This document shows, piece by piece, positions 58,341 through 64,000 of a DNA stretch of 64,000 nt. The translations under genes were made by a program, and so were the position numbers. Position 1 is the stretch's first letter; each line of letters starts with the position of its first letter. Source of the DNA: Cycas panzhihuaensis (Eukaryota; Cycadophyta); NCBI GenBank assembly GCA_023213395.1, contig CM041465.1, positions 216,387,741 to 216,451,740 on the forward strand. The letters run 5' to 3'. Under the pieces are notes generated by a model. The model did not search any database and was not told the DNA's origin. It saw only the letters and a list, made by a program, of their open reading frames with translations.

Positions 58341-61231
58341 GGGCACTTACCTAACCTACTGTGAAGGGTAAGCCTTTCTCCATCGTTGACGAACTCCATA
58401 CCGTCGTTATGGGAATGTCCTTGATGGATGTTTCGAGGAGTTGTCCCAAGCAATGGGCCCTCCTTTTGGAAGCTTTAGATCAAATGACGTGCCTGTCCAT
58501 GCTTTGGGTGTCACCCAAAGTCGCGAGCTTGCTATTTCTTTTGATCCTAAGGACCTTCCTCCCGCGTGTGAAAGGGAACGTCAGTGGAACTTCCAATTCA
58601 CCATTACCATCGATACACCCAACTGTACCCTGTAAAGGACTATTGTCAACAACAGTTCTTCCATAAATATCATGCCCTTGTGTGTTATGTAAGAGCTTGG
58701 TATTTCCACCTTGGAACCTGTTCTGTGGCGATGCCAAGGCTATGACGGTAGCGAAAATACCCCATTGGGATTTGTCACGATCCCGCTCACTCTCGAGGGC
58801 AAGACTATCCTCGCTGACATTGTAGTCCTCGACGTCGATATCGACTACAGCCTTCTCTTGGGTCGACCATAGCTTGACCAGATGGGAGCTATGTATTCGA
58901 CCCTCTAGGGGCAACTTAAATTCATCCATGATGGATAAATGATGGTTGTTTCCCGCGAATGCCCACTTGCCAAACAAACTTGTCCTGTCAATCAGACAAG
59001 CCAAAGCCCTTCTACTCATGCCTCAGCTTGCTCCATTGGTATACCCAATCCATCCCACATCGAAGAAGACCCTATATCTTCTTGTCTTAGTCTCACGTGC
59101 TTCACTCCTATTGGCATCGGGAGCTACGGGTACCTCGCCTCATTTAGCGATGATGAGTCATACGATGAGGACATGGATTATCTTCACCCCATTTCCTTCC
59201 TCCACACTAGTGGGTTACGCCCATCCCGTTCTAGATCCCCATCTAGAACCTCTCTCATTGGTGAGACTAGTCACTCTTCTATATCATATGTCATTGCTCG
59301 CATTGGCTAATCTGTCATTGGTCCTTCCTCTTCATTATCCCTTGTAGGTGATGGCTTTGAGGAACTGCCTTTCGCTCCTTTCGAGGAGCCCCTTCTTGGC
59401 TCTCCCTTAGAGTCTATCGAGGATGTTGGGTAACCCAACGATCATCACGGTCCTATTGCCCCTGCTTCCTCTAGCACTTCATCTATTCAGAGTAAGGTCA
59501 TCCATAGGGTAGATTACTTCGAAGATGATGAAGCCTTGCTCGAGCACCTAGCGGGCTTCACGCCTAACTTGCCTTCTGGTCACTATAGTCTTGGCCACCA
59601 GAAGATCCTTGTGATAGGTCTACACTCATTGACCCAATCCTATCCCCTATTTCACCTCTTCCTATCGACCTTGCCCCTCTCCACTTTGAGGAGGGGAATG
59701 CCATGTGCATGGAGGCAACTTAAGACATAGTCTTGACCCCTGGCAAGGTCACTAAGGTTGGGATGAAATGTTCTCCTGACGAGGTAAGGGAGTATTCCCT
59801 TTTGTTCCAGGAGTTTCAGGATGTCTTTGCATGGAATTATTCTAACATGAAGGGAATGGTAGTGGCCAAGCAACTCACAGATGCCCCTATTCCTAACTCG
59901 CTCGATACTCCTATCGATGATTCTCTCCCTGATGAGTCCATCTTGACTATTCAGGATGTCCCTCCCCATCCACTCATTGACAATGAGTGGTATGGTGACA
60001 TAGTGTGGTATCTCACGCAACATAATACCACCCTGATGTTAGTAGTAAAGTTAGATCTCGCATCCAGACTTTTGCTAGGTAATATTTCCTCATGGACAAA
60101 GTATTGTATAAGAGGTCCTTCGATGGGATCCTCCTCTGCTGTGTCACCGCTGATGAAGCTGACCAAATACTCCGTGAATGCCACCATGGTATTTATGAGG
60201 GTCACTTTGGGAGCCATTCTATGGCCCAGAGGATCCTCCGTATGGGTTACTTTTGGCTGTCCCTCTTTAAGGATGCCCACACCTTTGCCCTGAGATATCG
60301 GTGATGTCAAGAACATGTTAACATCTCTAATGTGCCTTCAGAGGCCCTTCACCCCATCATCTCTCTGTGGCCTTTCGCTCAGTGGGGGCTAGACCTCATC
60401 GGGGCTATCTCTCCACCTTCTTCATCATAGCACAAGTTTATCTTGACTGCTATGGAATACTTCACGAAATAGGTAGAGGCCATTCCCCTAGTTACTACTC
60501 CTGGTAAAATGATAACTACCTTCATTTACTAGCACATCGTTTACCATTTCAGGATTCCTGACATCCTAATCACCAACAATAGAACCCCCTTTTGTTACAA
60601 GGAGATGGATGAGATTTATGAGAGGTTCAAGATTTCTCACAAAACATCTTCTCCTTACTACCCCTAAGCAAATGGTCAGGTAGAGTCATTCAAGAAGACT
60701 CTCATTAATATCCTAAAGAAAATCGTCGCTCAGTCTCAAAGAGACTGGCACCTGCAACTCCCTTCTACTTTGTGGGCTTACCACACCTCTATCTATTCCA
60801 CCACAGGAATGACCCCATTCTCCCTAGTTTATGATACTGAGGAGGTACTCCTGTTGGAAGTGGAGATCCCTTCCTTGCAAGTCTCTTTTTGAGGTCTCAT
60901 CGATGAGGAGTCAATCCGCTAGGCTCACCACCTGGACCTCGAAGCTTTGGATGAGAGACGTTTAGTCACTTATCAGGTTAACCTAGCGTCCAAAGCTTGC
61001 TCACAAAGGACCAATGAAAAACATCTTCATTCCCATCCTTTGTTTCCTAGGGACCACGTCCTCAAATTAGAATATCTTCATGACCATTTGACCAAATTCA
61101 AACCTAGATGGGTTGGCCCCTTCATCATTATCGAAACCCTCAGTAATGGGGCTTATAGGATTGCCACCCTAGAGGGTCTTGAATTTGAGAAAGTTGTTAA
61201 TGGGAAATTCCTTAAGAAGTTTTATTCATGA
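58341..61231 (+). pseudogene. Protease-linker-integrase fusion without RT, copy C
   Basis: Pre-protease MSLMDVSRSC; the active site reads IVNNSSSINIM (Asp replaced by Asn); YSLLLGRP-stop-LDQM; linker SYGYLASFSDDESYDED; pre-RT EVREYSLLFQEFQDVFAWNY. At 59849-59857 NMKG joins directly to MVVAKQLTDAPIPNS, the end of RNase H, in frame, so one 186-codon open stretch (59733-60293) crosses the junction. Integrase follows: RECHHGIYEGHFG, ALRYR-stop-CQ, QWGLDLIGA, LITNNRTPF (Asp to Asn), NGQVESFKKTL, DHVLKLEYLHDHLTKFKPRW and NGKFLKKFYS ending at 61231. Confidence 0.85.
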
Positions 61232-61954
<723 letters not shown>

Positions 61955-63824
61955 CTACCCTGCTCCTGGGGCACCATCTCCTGGTCAGTGTGATCTCTCT
62001 CCTAGGGACCACATCCCTCTGAGGCTCCTCCTTGGTCTCCGTGAGCTCCCTACCTCACTCCCCTCATCACGTGGCCTCCTCGATGTCATCATCGCCGTAT
62101 GGGTATGCGTCCTGCTCGAGCTCGACCTCAATGCCACCTGATCCACCAATTGATCGTATCGGGCCTGGATATAATCTCTCTCACTCTCTACTCCTCGAAG
62201 ATACTCCTCTAGTACTACTATCTGAATCCTGCTCCCTACATCTCTACATGCTCCTCCCTAAGCCTCTAGAGTCTGTACGCAACTCTACAACACGTCCCGC
62301 TCGCTCTGAGCCTCATCCAGCTCCCGCTGCAGCTGTCCCCTGAATGCTACGTGCTCCTGGGACTCTACAACCTATATGTCCCTCGCCCTTGCCAACAAGA
62401 TGAATGCTGCCATGTAGACACCTGCCGATCTAGGTGCATCCTTGACCTAGATGGGTGGCTTCCCCTCTGCATACACTTGAGAGAACATCTCCCTCACCAT
62501 CGCCTCTACCAACTGTCGAATCTCTGCAGTACTTGTGATCCAGCATACTATATATCAGTACATGTCTATGGATATTGAATCAACCAAAATCAATCAACAT
62601 GTCTATTTGGCAATCAAATAATGATGGGAAATGTCTATATCTCACCTGGTGCAGTGGCCGGCTCCTTGACTCGCATGACTACCTCCTCCCCTAGCGCTCT
62701 GCCAGTTGCTGGTACCTCCTCCTCGGGTACCTCCTCTGCTAGGGCCTCTCTCCTCCTTGGGACTGGCTCTACTACCACCTCTCCAGATCTCCTCATGATC
62801 CGTAGCCTGCGGGCCTGTGTCACTGGGCCCCTACTCTCCTCCGCAGTCCCTGATGGGCCTGCCTCTCCGTTGGTAGTCCCGGATGGCCTTGCTCCTCCAC
62901 TTGTTATCCCTGATGGACCTACCTCTCCTGCAGGTCATGACGGGCCAGCCCCATCTCCACCATCATTGTCTCCTGAGAGCACCCCAGCTCCACCTGTCTC
63001 ATCATCACTGTCCCACCTCACTGCCCTGTATGGATCTACTATAAGGTCCATCATGGTGAGGAGGTCCAATGATGTAACCTCCATTAAGTGTTAGACATGG
63101 GCCTGGTCCTTTGTCCCTCTCAGTCTAGTTTGCCACCTGTGGACCATCGGGGCCCACTCTGTAATGGGGTATGGTCCCCCCACTGGTGCCACTGCTCCAA
63201 AATGATAAAAAAACCAACACTATAGTAGTGTGCTATATGACAATCCTCCCTTGCCTACTACTCTGATAGCATCCAACTGTGCGATGAGGTTCGTCACTAT
63301 CAGGGTAGCCCAGTCCATCCTCTCGCCAACTTCGCCATGATGCAATGCATCCATCCATCCCCCAGGGATGTCCCTATAGTTCTGTTTCTAGGAAACCTAG
63401 AACAGAATGCATAAAGTAATCAACTTCCTCACTCGAGGAATCCCTAACATGACCATAGCCCTTCTCCTCTTCCATCTGTCCACCCCGGTAAAGAATGTCA
63501 CCACCTCCCTATGCATTGCCTTATTACTAGGCATTGCTCCCAGTGCTATCAGCCTCCCAGTCATTGACACCCCCAGTATCCTCCTAATGTCCCTCGGTGT
63601 CACTGTCATGTCTCCCACCTGGGGTAGGTGGAAAATGTGCCTCCTCTGGTCCTAGTGTGACACGATATCGATCAGTAGCCTCCGGTCTGACATATACTGA
63701 GGCGTCTGCATGACCTTCAGCAGGCCATATCTCCATAGGACTCCCTTGTCCTCCCGTGACATCATCTCTATGAAACTCAACATCGCCATCCCTATGTTTT
63801 CATGGTTGTCTACTATGATCACAG
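61955..63824 (-). pseudogene. Antisense gene with plant-mobile-domain-like product, copy C
   Basis: Minus strand. Exon from an acceptor TTTGCAAG (63825-63832) to 62646; intron 62645-62532 (GTGAGATA...CACAAG, 114 bases); last exon to a stop at 61955. The product includes IGMAMLSFIEMMSREDK, QRRHIFHLPQVGDMTVTPRD, IRRILGVSMTGRL, GWMDALHHGEVGERMDWATL, SLDLLTMMDLIVDPYRAVRW, a Gly/Ser-rich acidic part and TQARRLRIMRRSGEVVVEPV. It is the best kept of the three over its N-terminal domain, with only a few stops. Its promoter would lie just beyond 64000. Confidence 0.65.
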
Positions 63825-64000
63825 CTTGCAAACACCACCAAAAACTAATCAGAACCTAGCTTGCACTTATCACACCACTAAAAACCAGTCAGAACCTAGC
63901 TTGAACTCACCTCTCAGCCTCTAGGTTGTCTCTCAGCTCTATCTGATTGAGAATTAGGGCCCTTTTGGCCCTTATCTTCTTTTTTCTACAATGTTACCTT

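Noticed and set aside
58480-59019. 179-codon minus-strand frame opposite copy C protease
   Set aside because: Shadow of the sense-strand protease; no matching motif of its own.
62621-63094. 157-codon plus-strand frame opposite the antisense gene of copy C
   Set aside because: The minus strand carries the conserved domain and intron; the plus frame is a Ser/Pro-rich shadow.

Overview
This window looks like intergenic DNA from a large, repeat-rich plant nuclear genome. I find no intact host gene. Nearly everything is LTR retrotransposon, in layers of different age. The stretches between are AT-rich and unassigned. A 1.55 kb block of nuclear plastid DNA (atpB, rpoB, ycf2-like and matK pieces) confirms a plant. 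The ycf2-like piece looks unlike the usual flowering-plant form and the matK piece resembles seed plants outside the angiosperms, so a gymnosperm is my best guess, at low confidence.

The main actor is one family of giant Ty3/gypsy elements of the Tat type, with LTRs of about 2.7 kb, present in three long copies plus one solo LTR. Copy A (29840-46729, + strand) is structurally complete: LTRs TG...CA, target duplication AATAG on both sides, a primer site matching tRNA-Asp at 15 of 18 bases, then gag, protease, RT, RNase H and integrase. Downstream of integrase lies an antisense gene with an intron and its own TATA box, whose product resembles the plant mobile domain, and then a separate archaeal-type RNase H just before the 3' LTR. 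Copy B (5998-20008, - strand) has the same order but has lost RT, RNase H and integrase. Copy C (55023 to beyond the window end, + strand) has lost the LTR/gag junction and, by an in-frame deletion, RT and RNase H.

Left region, 1-4815: a 233-bp-arm palindrome made of two LTR-like sequences head to head, a worn gag-bearing LTR element, a Ty1/copia RNase H remnant, and the protease end of a worn gypsy element. That gypsy element was split by a solo Tat LTR (4821-5997 plus 20009-21924, target duplication CCTAG), which was itself split by copy B. Copy B holds a further unrelated solo LTR (10224-10833). The gypsy gag-protease resumes at 21930-23280 with its primer site near 24580.

Middle region: AT-rich DNA, a small 2.15 kb LTR element (26236-28387, - strand, target duplication ATCAA), and a 5'-truncated LINE (28490-29168, - strand) with an 18-bp target duplication that keeps its RNase H domain. 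Right region: copy A; a decayed Ty1/copia element (about 47216-54092, - strand) whose RT is interrupted by the plastid block; an unassigned 0.9 kb; and copy C.

All reading frames carry stops or frameshifts, and many stops are consistent with C-to-T changes at CAA, CAG or CGA codons. No element here looks able to move by itself, although the antisense gene and the RNase H frames keep recognisable features across copies.
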